Assembly: GCF_002142215.1 (NCBI RefSeq)
Contig: NZ_NAST01000001.1
Span: 124,001-188,000, forward strand
DNA: 64,000 bases
Direction of reading: 5' to 3'
Origin: Gilliamella sp. N-G2
GTDB taxonomy: Bacteria > Pseudomonadota > Gammaproteobacteria > Enterobacterales > Orbaceae
The position numbers were made by a program, and so were the translations under genes. Under the pieces are notes generated by a model. The model worked only from the letters and a program-made list of their open reading frames with translations, made no database searches and had not been told where the DNA came from. The first letter of the stretch is position 1. Every line of letters begins with the position of its first letter. Positions 50,101 to 58,993 of this stretch are shown in pieces.

Positions 50101-50904
50101 CTTCCACCATCAAGTATTGATGTGTCACCAGATGAAGTCATGTTGGATCGAAACCGCAAACAGATTCAAGTACAAAAATTTGGTATGAAAATTAATAGTC
50201 ATATTGAAATCAATATCGGTGATAAAGTCACGGTAGATGCTTTTGGTTTGCAAGCCTCATTAAAAGGTAAACTCATTGCAACACAGACGAATAAAGGACT
50301 AGACTTACACGGTGAAATATTAATTCCTAACGGTCGATTTCATGCTTATGGTCAAGACTTAATCATTAATAAAGGCATTATCACTTTTTCTGGTCCAACG
50401 GACCAAGCTATGTTAGATATCGAAGCCATTCGTAATCCTGAAGCAATGGATAACAGTAATATTACGGCAGGTATTCGCGTTAAGGGATCATCAACAGATC
50501 CTAAAATTGAGATTTTCTCCGATCCGGCTATGTCACAACAAGAAGCTCTCTCTTATCTAATTCGAGGTCAAGGTCTTGATAGTTCTGACCAAAGCGATAA
50601 TGATATGATGACAGCATTTTTAGTTGGCGTTGGAACTGCCAAAACAGGACAATTTATCGGTGATATAGGTAATGCATTTGGCATTAAGAATCTCTCTTTA
50701 GACACTCAAGGGGCAGGAAATAATTCAAAAGTGGTAGTAAGTGGTTATATATTACCTCATCTACAGCTAAAATATGGTGTAGGTATATTTGACTCACTAG
50801 CTACATTTACCTTGCGTTATCGTTTATTGCCAAATTTATATGTAGAAGCAGCTTCTGGTATTGCGCAAACACTAGATCTTATCTATCAATTCGAATTTAA
50901 TTAA
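47104..50904 (+). CDS. tamB: Translocation and assembly module protein TamB
   Basis: 1266-residue inner-membrane-anchored, periplasm-spanning protein (E. coli 1259). An N-terminal basic stretch and single helix (IIVLSIFVFLITFIMLMIYT, about residues 24-44) precede a very long repetitive beta-taco domain with alternating hydrophobic and polar segments. It ends in the DUF490/TamB C-terminal domain (DNSNITAGIRVKGSSTDPKI, LRYRLLPNLYVEAASG). Works with TamA in phospholipid transport and surface-protein assembly. Immediately follows tamA by one base. Confidence 0.95.
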   Translation: MAKNPTRTKKVEKIKRIRKWKKRSIIVLSIFVFLITFIMLMIYTSLGVKLTTYVLNKFLPELKIAQIEGTFHDLHIKGLSLELPGVNVQVKDATFKLSGLCLIQTKICVKQFDADGVSVVINTDEIELSPDEPTPEKRQIIKTPLPIELKQTHISDVTVKVNNMQFGMSDFTGKANWVNEKIYVYPAIAMDLQAIFADYPAKKSNNQIDDNLPLDQQISQLFNQPLINSLPQVSIPLDINVTSLTGNNWLLHIAGQDYHFNQVNIKTEMINNHIMVKHVDTNAITPYASGHAYVSGEITLGDNWPIFAYVKADTEKNHLNGQFSGNLLGKLSTYTHVTGLNQIVIEGQINFIEKYLPLITKLEGKHIQWPIDGTPQYQLDNFAISLNGNAQKYNMLAKGLIKGHDLPDTSVDIIGDGTNQSASFDHANIKFPQGDINLTGQLDWQKALKWDASVKLNNVDITKELPTFPIRLAGQVKTSGMLEGDLWQLNIPDIQLKGNIKQANFSANGDLFIDSNRTLISKNLTMLWGKNELNISGSTDKGNLNSQLNLKSLSLLADDLNGTIIGNIRMTGSKASPVIENNININELNYENISIAKANLSGKIQYNDQLSGQLKLIGQNIDIANQNIKKANIELSGNEARHALNINFEGSPLSMVTSLSGQLDKQQNKWTANIPHSLLTLANNNRWQLTKPISLSYDITNHVPTIGAHCWRSNNSSICLDKSLSITNNNQTTITLKDIDLAKLPIPTDGETKIDGFINGKADIKFNDASKIPSIKANITSNRVYIKQMINNQALPIPFDMFNINAEFNELQAKLDWRLGLNKLGKINGNLSINDPTGKKDLSGQLNIDNLALAIINPLLSKDEYANGAINGMVKFSGSLIDPSLTGGINLKHSDIKSSQLPIDIKSAMLDIKFNGKTSTMKGVLATKSGNININGQASWNNLEKWQATLNVNGAAMDVTVPPMIVMSVIPDIKIEATQDELTILGKVSIPKGKITVDSLPPSSIDVSPDEVMLDRNRKQIQVQKFGMKINSHIEINIGDKVTVDAFGLQASLKGKLIATQTNKGLDLHGEILIPNGRFHAYGQDLIINKGIITFSGPTDQAMLDIEAIRNPEAMDNSNITAGIRVKGSSTDPKIEIFSDPAMSQQEALSYLIRGQGLDSSDQSDNDMMTAFLVGVGTAKTGQFIGDIGNAFGIKNLSLDTQGAGNNSKVVVSGYILPHLQLKYGVGIFDSLATFTLRYRLLPNLYVEAASGIAQTLDLIYQFEFN

Positions 50905-50921
50905 TATTAGTTAATTCGTAT

Positions 50922-50951
50922 TAGTTCGCCAAAAGTCAAATTGGCGAACTA
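50922..50951 (+). terminator. Terminator of tamB
   Basis: TAGTTCGCCAA and TTGGCGAACTA form an 11-base stem around an eight-base loop, followed by GTTTAGATTTTTT. It lies between tamB and the convergent mnmD, with a clear T-rich tail only on the plus strand. Confidence 0.75.
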
Positions 50952-50953
50952 GT

Positions 50954-51667
50954 TTAGATTTTTTGACCAATTAGCATTTCACGTTTTATACCAAATCCTT
51001 TCCGTTTTTGAACATTAAATCCAGCATTAATTAAATTACGTCGGACAAAACCTGCTGCGGTAAAAGTTGCAAATGTTCCTTTATCTCTTGTTAATTGATA
51101 ACAACGTTTAAAAAGAGATTCATTCCACATATCTGGATTTTTAGCTGGCGAAAAACCATCAAAAAACCATGCATCAATTAAACTATTTTGTTGAACTAGA
51201 AAATCGGCAAAGCAGCTAATATCGTCATAACATATCAATAAGTTCGTTTCATCTAAACGGCCAACATCGGATTCTATTAAGAAATCTTGCAATTGCTTAG
51301 CTAATGGCGATAGAGAATCTTCACAATTAATAACTTTATCATGAATTTTTGATATTTCACTGGCAGATAAAGGATATTTTTCAACACTAAAAAAATTTAA
51401 TTTTTTCAAATTACTATTTGGATTTTTCTGTCTAAATTGTTTAAAAGTTTGCCAAGCAACTAAAAAACTTAAACCTGAACCAAAACCGGTTTCACCAATA
51501 GTAAAAGTCTCTTGCTGGTGTTGTAAAAATCGCTCATATAAACAATTCCCTTCAATAAAAACATAACGAGTTTCATCTACTGCACCGTCAGTATTAAAAT
51601 AGACATCATCAAAGTAACGAGAGATTGGAATTTGATTATCATCCCAAATGATAGTTGATTCGAGCAT
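50954..51667 (-). CDS. mnmD: Stand-alone MnmD (tRNA mnm5s2U methyltransferase domain)
   Basis: 237-residue SAM-dependent methyltransferase making the last methylation of mnm5s2U34. The SAM-binding loop ETGFGSGLSFL, the DAWFFDGFSPAKNPDMW motif and the C-terminal GFNVQKRKGFGIKREML match MnmC residues 1-240. In E. coli the domain is fused to a C-terminal FAD oxidase (MnmC, 668 residues); here the gene stops after the first domain and no oxidase is adjacent. ATG 51667 is preferred to 51673 because AAAGGA lies five bases upstream. Function: converts nm5s2U to mnm5s2U. Confidence 0.9.
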   Translation of the reverse strand: MLESTIIWDDNQIPISRYFDDVYFNTDGAVDETRYVFIEGNCLYERFLQHQQETFTIGETGFGSGLSFLVAWQTFKQFRQKNPNSNLKKLNFFSVEKYPLSASEISKIHDKVINCEDSLSPLAKQLQDFLIESDVGRLDETNLLICYDDISCFADFLVQQNSLIDAWFFDGFSPAKNPDMWNESLFKRCYQLTRDKGTFATFTAAGFVRRNLINAGFNVQKRKGFGIKREMLIGQKI

Positions 51668-51753
51668 AAACATCCTTTAAAGCGATATTTAACAAACTGT
51701 ATATTCATATAGATTACGTATATAATACGCTAAGTTAACTTATGAGGTAAATT

Positions 51754-52482
51754 ATGGTTTTTCTTTTTCGCTTAATCAGTGTGTTATTTATTGGTATTAT
51801 AACTTGTGTTCTAGGCGTTATTTTTTGTTTATTCAATCCTCGTAACCCTAAAAATGTGGCTAGATTTGCCCATCTTTTCAGTTTTTTCTTCAAACCAATT
51901 TTAGGTGTAAAGGTTGATACACGTAGACAAGCAAATATTAACAATTTAGGCAGCTGCGTATTTATTGCTAATCACCAAAACAACTATGATATGGTGGTTG
52001 CTGCTGACATTGTACAATCCAAAACCGTTACGGTGGGTAAGAAAAGCCTTGCTTTGATTCCCTTTTTTGGACAACTTTATTACCTAACTGGCAATATTTT
52101 GATTGACCGTAATAACAAATCAAAAGCTCGAGATACCATTAACTTAGTTGTTAACGAAATAAAAAAACGAGGAATATCAATATGGATGTTCCCCGAAGGT
52201 ACTCGAAGTCGTGGACGCGGATTATTACCATTTAAAACAGGTGCCTTTAAAGCTGCTATAGCCGCTGGCGTTCCTATTGTGCCAATTTGCGTATCAGATA
52301 CCAATAATATAAAACTTAACCGTCTTAATAATGGCCATATGATCGTTGAAATGCTTCCGCCAATCGAAACCAAAAATCTACGTAAAGAAGATGCTAGATT
52401 ATTAATGGAACAATGCTATCAATTGATGTCAGAAAAAATTGCCCAAATTAATTTAGAAGTGACTAAATTAAATAACAAATAA
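51754..52482 (+). CDS. plsC: 1-acyl-sn-glycerol-3-phosphate acyltransferase
   Basis: 242-residue inner-membrane enzyme making phosphatidic acid. The catalytic HX4D is His74-Asp79 in ANHQNNYDM. The second motif FPEGTRSRGRG and third GVPIVPICVSD are intact. One or two N-terminal hydrophobic helices (residues 2-28) anchor it. It is divergent from mnmD and 21 bases before cmoM, so those two may be cotranscribed. Confidence 0.96.
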   Translation: MVFLFRLISVLFIGIITCVLGVIFCLFNPRNPKNVARFAHLFSFFFKPILGVKVDTRRQANINNLGSCVFIANHQNNYDMVVAADIVQSKTVTVGKKSLALIPFFGQLYYLTGNILIDRNNKSKARDTINLVVNEIKKRGISIWMFPEGTRSRGRGLLPFKTGAFKAAIAAGVPIVPICVSDTNNIKLNRLNNGHMIVEMLPPIETKNLRKEDARLLMEQCYQLMSEKIAQINLEVTKLNNK

Positions 52483-52503
52483 TTGAAATAATAACTCTAT
52501 ATT

Positions 52504-53277
52504 ATGACTAAAATTGATCGTAATTTTGATGATATCAGCCATAAATTCGCTAAAAATATTTATGGAACAAACAAAGGCAAGATTCGAGAAGCTATCGTTT
52601 GGCAAGAGCTAGAAAATATATTAGCTAAGTATCCAATAAATAAACCATTAACTATTTTAGATGCAGGCGGTGGACAAGGTCAGATTGCTTGTCGATTAGC
52701 AAGATTAGGCCATAATATTACTGTTTGTGATATTTCTGAGCAAATGCTCGAATTAGCAAAAAAGCAAGCTGATCAAGAAAATCTAAGCTTAAATTTTATT
52801 CATTGCCCTATTCAAGATCTGAATCAATTTATTGAAACACAATTTGATATTGTGATTTGTCATGCCGTTTTAGAATGGGTAGCCGATCCAATCCAAATAA
52901 TACAGTCGCTAAAGCAATATCTTAAGCAAGATGGTTATTTGTCATTAATGTTTTATAACTATCACGGCCTATTATTTAAAACAGTGACTTTAGGTAATTT
53001 TGGATATACTCAAGCCGGTCTTAATAAGCGTAAAAAGAAAACCTTATCTCCTAATTATCCTCGTGATCCAAATCAAGTATATCAATGGTTGAATCAGCAA
53101 AATTTTAAGATCACCAATAAAATAGGAATTCGGATATTTCATGACTATTTAACCAATAAGTCAAAAGCCGAAACGCATTTTGAACAATTATTAGAAATTG
53201 AAAAAAAATACTGCAAAATCGAACCATACATTAACTTAGCAAGATATATTTTGGTCACTGCTAAAATAAATAAGTAA
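52504..53277 (+). CDS. cmoM: tRNA 5-carboxymethoxyuridine methyltransferase CmoM
   Basis: 257-residue class I SAM methyltransferase (formerly SmtA) that methylates cmo5U34 to mcmo5U in some tRNAs. Motif I is LTILDAGGGQGQIACRLARLG (about residues 48-68), acidic loop VCDISEQM follows, and VICHAVLEWV is the motif IV region. The N-terminal RNFDDISHKFAKNIYGTNKGKIRE fits CmoM. Length near E. coli CmoM (261). Separated from plsC by 21 bases. Confidence 0.9.
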   Translation: MTKIDRNFDDISHKFAKNIYGTNKGKIREAIVWQELENILAKYPINKPLTILDAGGGQGQIACRLARLGHNITVCDISEQMLELAKKQADQENLSLNFIHCPIQDLNQFIETQFDIVICHAVLEWVADPIQIIQSLKQYLKQDGYLSLMFYNYHGLLFKTVTLGNFGYTQAGLNKRKKKTLSPNYPRDPNQVYQWLNQQNFKITNKIGIRIFHDYLTNKSKAETHFEQLLEIEKKYCKIEPYINLARYILVTAKINK

Positions 53278-53379
53278 CTTTTAAATTTATTATTCAACTA
53301 ATTAAAAAACTTCACTCGAAAATTTGCCAATAAATAGCTATTATAGTGTCATTAATTTTATTAGTTAAAGGTTGTGATT

Positions 53380-54306
53380 ATGATCGTTGTTACCGGTGGT
53401 GCTGGTTTTATTGGAAGTAATATTGTTAAAGGTTTGAATGATTTAGGCCGAAAAGATATTTTAGTAGTAGACGATTTAACCGATGGAACTAAATTTGCCA
53501 ATTTAGCAGATTTAGATATTGCTGATTATATGGATAAAGATGAGTTTATTTCAGCAATAGTCTCCGGTGAAAATCTGGACATTGAAGTTATTTTTCATCA
53601 AGGAGCATGTTCATCTACTACTGAATGGGATGGCAAATTTATGATGGAAAATAATTACAACTATTCAAAAGATTTGCTACATTATTGTTTAGATTTTGAT
53701 ATTCCTTTTTTATACGCTTCTTCAGCCGCAACTTATGGTGGACGTAGTGACAATTTTATTGAAGATAGAGTTTATGAAAAACCTTTAAATGTATATGGTT
53801 ATTCAAAGTTTTTATTCGATCAATACGTACGAGAAATTTTACCAAATGCAAATTCGCAAATTTGCGGTTTCCGTTATTTCAATGTTTATGGACCTCGTGA
53901 AAATCATAAAGGTAGCATGGCTAGCGTTGCATATCACTTGAATGAACAAATAACCAAAGGCGAAAAGCCAAAATTATTTGCTGGTAGTGATAATTTTAGA
54001 CGTGATTTTATTTACGTTGGCGATGTGGTTGAGGTTAACTTATGGTTCTGGAAAAATAAAGTTTCTGGCATTTTTAATTGTGGAACTGGTCGTGCAGAAT
54101 CATTCCAATCGGTTGCTGATGCAGTTTTAGATTATCATAAAAAAGGCGAAATCGATTATATTCCATTTCCTGAACACTTAAAAGGACGCTATCAAAGCTT
54201 TACTCAAGCTGATCTAACTAAATTTAGGAAAACAGGTTGTCCTATTGAGTTCAAAACAGTATCTCAAGGAACAACTGAATATATGCAATGGTTAAACCAA
54301 CAATAA
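53380..54306 (+). CDS. hldD: ADP-L-glycero-D-manno-heptose 6-epimerase
   Basis: 308-residue SDR epimerase for the LPS inner-core heptose precursor. NADP loop [11 protein letters not shown] is at the very N-terminus. ASSAATYG is followed by the catalytic Tyr and Lys in [14 protein letters not shown], and [16 protein letters not shown] is a family marker. ATG 53380 is taken because AAAGG lies upstream with good spacing; an in-frame GTG at 53374 is less likely. First gene of hldD-waaF-waaC. Confidence 0.96.
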   Translation: MIVVTGGAGFIGSNIVKGLNDLGRKDILVVDDLTDGTKFANLADLDIADYMDKDEFISAIVSGENLDIEVIFHQGACSSTTEWDGKFMMENNYNYSKDLLHYCLDFDIPFLYASSAATYGGRSDNFIEDRVYEKPLNVYGYSKFLFDQYVREILPNANSQICGFRYFNVYGPRENHKGSMASVAYHLNEQITKGEKPKLFAGSDNFRRDFIYVGDVVEVNLWFWKNKVSGIFNCGTGRAESFQSVADAVLDYHKKGEIDYIPFPEHLKGRYQSFTQADLTKFRKTGCPIEFKTVSQGTTEYMQWLNQQ

Positions 54307-54316
54307 AGGAACCTCA

Positions 54317-55363
54317 ATGAAAACGTTGATTATTGGTCCTTCATGGGTTGGTGACATGATGATGTCACAAAGTTTATATCGCACCTTAAAACATTTACAA
54401 CCAACCATGGAAATTGATGTAATGGCACCAGCATGGTGCCGTGCTTTATTAAGTAAAATGCCTGAAGTTAATCAATCAATCGCTATGCCAATTAGTCATG
54501 GAGAGCTTGCATTAGCTAAACGTTATCAGCTCGGCAAAGAGTTACGTAAAAATCAATACGATCAAGCAATCATTTTACCCAACTCATTTAAATCCGCGCT
54601 TATCCCCTTTTTTGCTAAAATTTCTAAACGCACTGGTTGGAAAGGTGAAATGCGTTATGGTTTATTAAATGATTTACGGCAGCTTGATAAACAAGCTTTT
54701 CCATTAATGGTAGAACGCTATGTCGCTCTCGCCTACCCTAAACAAGATATTCATTCGGCTAAAGATCTACCTCAACCAATTTTGTGGCCAAAACTTACTG
54801 TTGAAAAAGATGAAGTAGATCAAACATTAGCAACTTTTAACATTCCCAGTGACGTGCCTTTAATCGGCTTCTGCCCTGGAGCTGAATTTGGCCCTGCCAA
54901 ACGTTGGCCTGATTATCACTATGCTGCATTAGCTGATTTAATCATAAAACAGCATGCTAAAATTATTATCTTTGGTTCAGAAAAAGATAAGCCAGTTGGC
55001 GAACAAATTATTGCCAAAATGGTACATAGTGATCAATGTATCAATCTGGCCGGTCAAACAAAATTAGACCAAGCAATCAATGTGATTTCAGCATGTAAAG
55101 CCATAGTCACAAATGATTCAGGGTTAATGCATATTGCAGCAGCGCTTGATAAACCCTTAGTGGCACTTTATGGGCCGAGTAGTCCTGATTTTACTCCGCC
55201 ATTATCCAATAAGGCGGAAGTCATTCGTCTAATTACGGGTTATCACCGCATTCGTAAAGGTGATGCTGAACAAGGTTATCATCAGAGTCTGATTGATATC
55301 AAACCAGATCAGGTTTTTGAAACATTGATGAAACTCATCGTTCGTTGTGAAAAGAGCAATTAA
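54317..55363 (+). CDS. waaF: ADP-heptose:LPS heptosyltransferase II
   Basis: 348-residue GT-B glycosyltransferase (family GT9) adding the second heptose to LPS inner core. N-terminus MKTLIIGPSWVGDMMMSQSL is typical of WaaF. The C-terminal half has LIGFCPGAEFGPAKRWPDYHYAAL, TNDSGLMHIAAAL and ALYGPSSPDFTPPLS, the ADP-heptose-binding region. Ten bases after hldD and two before waaC. Confidence 0.96.
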   Translation: MKTLIIGPSWVGDMMMSQSLYRTLKHLQPTMEIDVMAPAWCRALLSKMPEVNQSIAMPISHGELALAKRYQLGKELRKNQYDQAIILPNSFKSALIPFFAKISKRTGWKGEMRYGLLNDLRQLDKQAFPLMVERYVALAYPKQDIHSAKDLPQPILWPKLTVEKDEVDQTLATFNIPSDVPLIGFCPGAEFGPAKRWPDYHYAALADLIIKQHAKIIIFGSEKDKPVGEQIIAKMVHSDQCINLAGQTKLDQAINVISACKAIVTNDSGLMHIAAALDKPLVALYGPSSPDFTPPLSNKAEVIRLITGYHRIRKGDAEQGYHQSLIDIKPDQVFETLMKLIVRCEKSN

Positions 55364-55365
55364 TT

Positions 55366-56328
55366 ATGCGTGTATTAGTTGTTAAAACTTCATCAATGGG
55401 TGATGTATTACACACGTTACCGGCCTTAACCGATGCGGCTAACAGCATACCTGATATTACTTTTGATTGGGTGGTTGAGGAAAACTTCTCACAAATCCCC
55501 TCTTGGCACTTTGCAGTAGATGAGGTTATTCCTGTTTCCATAAGGCGTTGGCGAAAAAATTGGTTTGCTAAAGCTATTCGCCAAGAACGTCAGCAATTTA
55601 TCGCCCATTTAAGACATCAACAGTATGATTGTATTATTGATGCCCAAGGTTTAATTAAAAGTGCATTTTTAATCACTCGTAAAGCTCGAGGCATTAAACA
55701 TGGATTAGATCGGCAAAGTATTAAAGAGCCAATTGCTAGTTGGTTTTATGATGTCAAACACCATGTACCTAAACAGATGCATGCCATTGAACGTGTTCGT
55801 CTGTTATTTGCCAAAAGCCTTGACTACACCCAACCAAATTCAATCGGTGATTATGCTATTGCTCGTCATTTTTTATCGGCATTACCGACTGATAATCAAC
55901 AATATTTAGTTTTTCTTCATGCTACCACCCGAGAAGAAAAGCATTGGACAGAAGCGGCATGGCGAGAGTTAATTGAATTAATCGAACCGACAGGACTCAA
56001 GATTAAACTTCCTTGGGGTGCACCTCATGAACAAGCCCGCGCTTTGCGTTTAGCGCAAGGATTTAATCATGTTGAAGTATTACCTAAACTCTCTCTTAAC
56101 GAGATCGCCACAATTATTGCTGGTTCTAAGGCTGTCGTCTCTGTAGATACCGGATTGAGCCATTTAACTGCCGCGTTAGATCGACCGAATATAACTTTAT
56201 TTGGAAAAACTGATCCAAAACTAATTGGTGGATATGGTAAAAACCAGCATAGCATCATTTCAACTGATAAAACGATGCAATCAATCTCAGCCAATGAAGT
56301 TTACCAACAATTAACTGATTTTATTTAA
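55366..56328 (+). CDS. waaC: LPS heptosyltransferase I
   Basis: 320-residue GT9 enzyme adding the first heptose to Kdo. N-terminus MRVLVVKTSSMGDVLHTLPAL carries the conserved KTSSMGD. Later VSVDTGLSHLTAALDRPNITLFGKTDPKL is the donor-binding region. It starts two bases after waaF, so translation may be coupled. The heptose genes indicate at least an inner-core LPS. Confidence 0.96.
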   Translation: MRVLVVKTSSMGDVLHTLPALTDAANSIPDITFDWVVEENFSQIPSWHFAVDEVIPVSIRRWRKNWFAKAIRQERQQFIAHLRHQQYDCIIDAQGLIKSAFLITRKARGIKHGLDRQSIKEPIASWFYDVKHHVPKQMHAIERVRLLFAKSLDYTQPNSIGDYAIARHFLSALPTDNQQYLVFLHATTREEKHWTEAAWRELIELIEPTGLKIKLPWGAPHEQARALRLAQGFNHVEVLPKLSLNEIATIIAGSKAVVSVDTGLSHLTAALDRPNITLFGKTDPKLIGGYGKNQHSIISTDKTMQSISANEVYQQLTDFI

Positions 56329-56363
56329 AATAGCATCGAAGTTTTAATAAATAGGATAGAAAA

Positions 56364-56564
56364 ATGAATAAATATAATGAGCTCATACGTGAACGATATG
56401 CGCAAATTGGTAGTAATGATTTAGGTTATATTGATGATGCGTTGGGCGCGGTAATGACAGTTCTAAATGAAATAGTTGAAAATCAACAAGTACCACAGGA
56501 TTTAAGAGAAAAAGCTGCCTATGTGGCAGCTAATCTATTAATCAGTGATTATGATGTTAAATAA
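56364..56564 (+). CDS. yejL: YejL-family (DUF1414) protein
   Basis: 66-residue acidic, helical protein with the DUF1414/YejL sequence around [20 protein letters not shown] and [20 protein letters not shown] has AGGATAG upstream. It ends inside the terminal codons of the sensor kinase on the other strand (overlap 56557-56564). Function unknown. Found 35 bases after waaC. Confidence 0.88.
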   Translation: MNKYNELIRERYAQIGSNDLGYIDDALGAVMTVLNEIVENQQVPQDLREKAAYVAANLLISDYDVK

Positions 56565-57960
56565 CCGTCGGAAGTTTAATAATAAATCGAGTTGAGATAT
56601 CATCCGATTCAGCATAAATATTACCTTTGTGGGTGTTGATAATCGATTTTACAATCGCCAAACCAATTCCTGTTCCTGAACTGTCTTTATTATTTCGGTG
56701 ACGAGATTCATCAACTCGATAAAAACGATCAAAAAGATGAGGTAAATGACGACTTTCAATCTTTTTACCCGGATTGGCGATTATAATCTGAATTTGTTTT
56801 TGGCTTAATTGACTCAATTTAATTTTAATTGTCTGATTTTCCGGTGTGTAGCGAATCGCATTGGAGATTATATTGCTTATTGCACGCCCTAACATCATTT
56901 TATCTCCCTGAATATGGGAACAATTACCTTCAAGCTCAAAGGTAATATTTTTCTCATCAGTCAAAGGTTCGAAATATTCACACATCAAACTAATCATTGA
57001 GTGCAAATCAATATCGATAAGATTTGGTACCAGTTGATGATTGTCTGCCTGAGCTAAAAAAAGCATATCTGATATCATCTGCGACATTTTTTCATACTCT
57101 TCTAAATTAGAATAGAGGATCTCTCGATACTCTTCTGTAGAACGTGCATTATTTAACACGATTTGGGTTTGGGTGGTTAAATTGGTTATCGGCGTTCGCA
57201 TTTCATGAGCAATATCGGCAGTAAAATTACGTTGTCTCTCAAAAACATCTTCCATACGATGAAGCATATTATTAAAAGCTTTAACTAAGCTTACATATTT
57301 AACCGGCACAGAGGCCGTTGAAATACGGTAATTTAAGCTTTTCATATTGATTCGTTCAATTTTTTTTATTAAACGATTAATCGGTTTTTGTGTGTAATAG
57401 ATGGAAATTAGCGATCCAATCAAGGCTAACACACAAGAAATAGCAATAAGTAAACCTAATCCATTTCGTAATCGATTAATAAATTCAAGTTGCAAATCAC
57501 GCGCTACTGCAACAATCGTAGTATATTGACGACCTTCATCTAATAAAACTCTAGATGCACCGATACGATAAGATGACTTACCAATATTCCAAATTGTAGT
57601 ACTATTTTCGGTAATTAAACGATCAAAATCTTCTTGAGATAAAGCAATGGATAGATTTGGGCCGCGGGTGCGATAGACAATTTTTCCTGAATCATCAATA
57701 ATATAAACAAATAAATGATGATGACCGGTTAAAATAAGTAAAAGATTTTGAAAGAATTCATCACGATTTTCATCGGGCGAATAATAGGTAAGCTCACGCT
57801 CGATTGAGGTGATGACAGAATTCAGTTCTGTGACATTTTGTTGAATAGAAATTTTTTCAAAAGTATGTTCAATAAGATAGCTAAAACAATAAAGTAGCCC
57901 ACATGTCAGTAGGCATACAATAAGTGGTATACGAAATGATATGATGTTAGTTCTCTTCAT
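56557..57960 (-). CDS. CusS-like sensor histidine kinase
   Basis: 467-residue two-component sensor. Two membrane helices (about residues 8-28 and 168-192) flank a periplasmic domain of about 140 residues. HAMP follows, and the phosphorylatable His in [12 protein letters not shown] lies near residue 252. The ATP-binding part shows NAIRYTPEN and [18 protein letters not shown]. Domain layout resembles heavy-metal sensor kinases (CusS/CopS), but metal specificity is not proven. Start ATG 57960 overlaps cusR-like 3' end by 14 bases, so they are translationally coupled. Confidence 0.86.
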   Translation of the reverse strand: MKRTNIISFRIPLIVCLLTCGLLYCFSYLIEHTFEKISIQQNVTELNSVITSIERELTYYSPDENRDEFFQNLLLILTGHHHLFVYIIDDSGKIVYRTRGPNLSIALSQEDFDRLITENSTTIWNIGKSSYRIGASRVLLDEGRQYTTIVAVARDLQLEFINRLRNGLGLLIAISCVLALIGSLISIYYTQKPINRLIKKIERINMKSLNYRISTASVPVKYVSLVKAFNNMLHRMEDVFERQRNFTADIAHEMRTPITNLTTQTQIVLNNARSTEEYREILYSNLEEYEKMSQMISDMLFLAQADNHQLVPNLIDIDLHSMISLMCEYFEPLTDEKNITFELEGNCSHIQGDKMMLGRAISNIISNAIRYTPENQTIKIKLSQLSQKQIQIIIANPGKKIESRHLPHLFDRFYRVDESRHRNNKDSSGTGIGLAIVKSIINTHKGNIYAESDDISTRFIIKLPTVI

Positions 57961-58633
57961 CCAATACATCTAATTTATATCCCATTCCACGCACGGTATG
58001 AATTAATTTCGGCTCAAAATCGGCATCAATCTTGTTCCGCAATCGCCTAATTGCTACATCAATAACATTGGTATCACTGTCAAAATTCATATCCCATACT
58101 TGGGAAGCGATAAGTGATCTAGGGAGCACTTCACCAGGATAACGTAAAAAATATTCGAGTAATAAAAACTCTTTATTGGTTAAATCAATTCTTTTATCAC
58201 CACGCGTTACTGTTCGTTTAGGTAAATCCATGACTAAATCAGCAATGCTTAATTGGTAATTATTAACTTGGGGAACATTGCGTCTTAATAACGACTTAAT
58301 TCTTGCTAACAATTCTGCGAAAGAAAAGGGTTTAACCAAATAATCATCAGCGCCTAAATTGAGCCCTTTCACTTTATCTTCGACACTGCCCATTGCAGTA
58401 AGCAGAATAATCTGAGTATCTTTGCCTGCCTCACGTAACGACTGAACAATCTTCCAACCCACAATATCAGGGAGCATTACATCTAGAATAATTAAATCAT
58501 AATCTTCCGTCATTGCTCGATGATAACCATCGAGACCATTATCGGTAAGATCTACAATAAATCCTGATTCAACTAAACCTTGGCGAAGATATTCACCTGT
58601 TTTTTGTTCATCTTCAACAACTAACAATTTCAT
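57947..58633 (-). CDS. CusR/CopR-like OmpR-family response regulator
   Basis: 228-residue regulator. The receiver domain has phospho-acceptor Asp51 in [10 protein letters not shown], and Lys in LVKPFSF near residue 102. The winged-helix OmpR domain carries [32 protein letters not shown] and the C-terminal VRGMGYKLD. It resembles heavy-metal response regulators. No CusCFBA efflux genes follow nearby, so its targets must be elsewhere. The sensor kinase overlaps its end. Confidence 0.9.
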   Translation of the reverse strand: MKLLVVEDEQKTGEYLRQGLVESGFIVDLTDNGLDGYHRAMTEDYDLIILDVMLPDIVGWKIVQSLREAGKDTQIILLTAMGSVEDKVKGLNLGADDYLVKPFSFAELLARIKSLLRRNVPQVNNYQLSIADLVMDLPKRTVTRGDKRIDLTNKEFLLLEYFLRYPGEVLPRSLIASQVWDMNFDSDTNVIDVAIRRLRNKIDADFEPKLIHTVRGMGYKLDVLDEEN

Positions 58634-58752
58634 ATTGAATATTCCTTAATGTTTTATCAGGTTATCGAAATTGCATAATGTAGTAATAGGATATCTTAGA
58701 AAGTCAAATGACATCATGACAGTTCAATGACTATTTTGTAATTTTACGGTCA

Positions 58753-58781
58753 TTAATTAGTCGGTTTTAGTTTGCTATAGT
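58753..58781 (+). promoter_or_regulatory. Promoter of the small RNA candidate
   Basis: TTAATT, 17 bases, then extended -10 TGCTATAGT (TG at 58773-58774, TATAGT at 58776-58781). A weak -35 is compensated by the extended -10. It predicts a start at about 58788. Confidence 0.55.
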
Positions 58782-58787
58782 AACACC

Positions 58788-58889
58788 ACAATGATTCATG
58801 AGGCTAGACAGTATTGTTTCATTGTTTTATTTCCTTTCATCCATTCCTTGCAATTTAATGCAGCCCTAGTTTATCTAGGGTTTTTTTTT
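58788..58889 (+). ncRNA. Candidate Hfq-type small RNA
   Basis: About 100 bases between an extended -10 promoter and a perfect terminator. The 5' end has a 7-base ACAATGA/TCATTGT stem (58788-58794 with 58819-58825). A pyrimidine-rich single-stranded linker (TTTATTTCCTTTCATCCATTCC) follows, then CCCTAG-TTTAT-CTAGGG and nine T (58864-58889). This is the classic layout of Hfq-binding trans-acting sRNAs. The linker carries TCCTTTCAT, complementary over nine bases to the ribosome site of hmuR (30528-30536). No ORF overlaps it, and no known sRNA is recognised by me. Confidence 0.6.
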
Positions 58890-58993
58890 GCGTCTTAAAC
58901 TACTTGATATGCAATAATTAGAATAAAACGGTTAATTAAGCATAAAGCTAGTCTTATTTTAGCAAAATTAACCTTAGTTGGATATTATTGATA

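Noticed and set aside
47259-50159. Several minus-strand frames of 60-145 codons
   Set aside because: All lie antisense within tamB, whose length and ends match the family.
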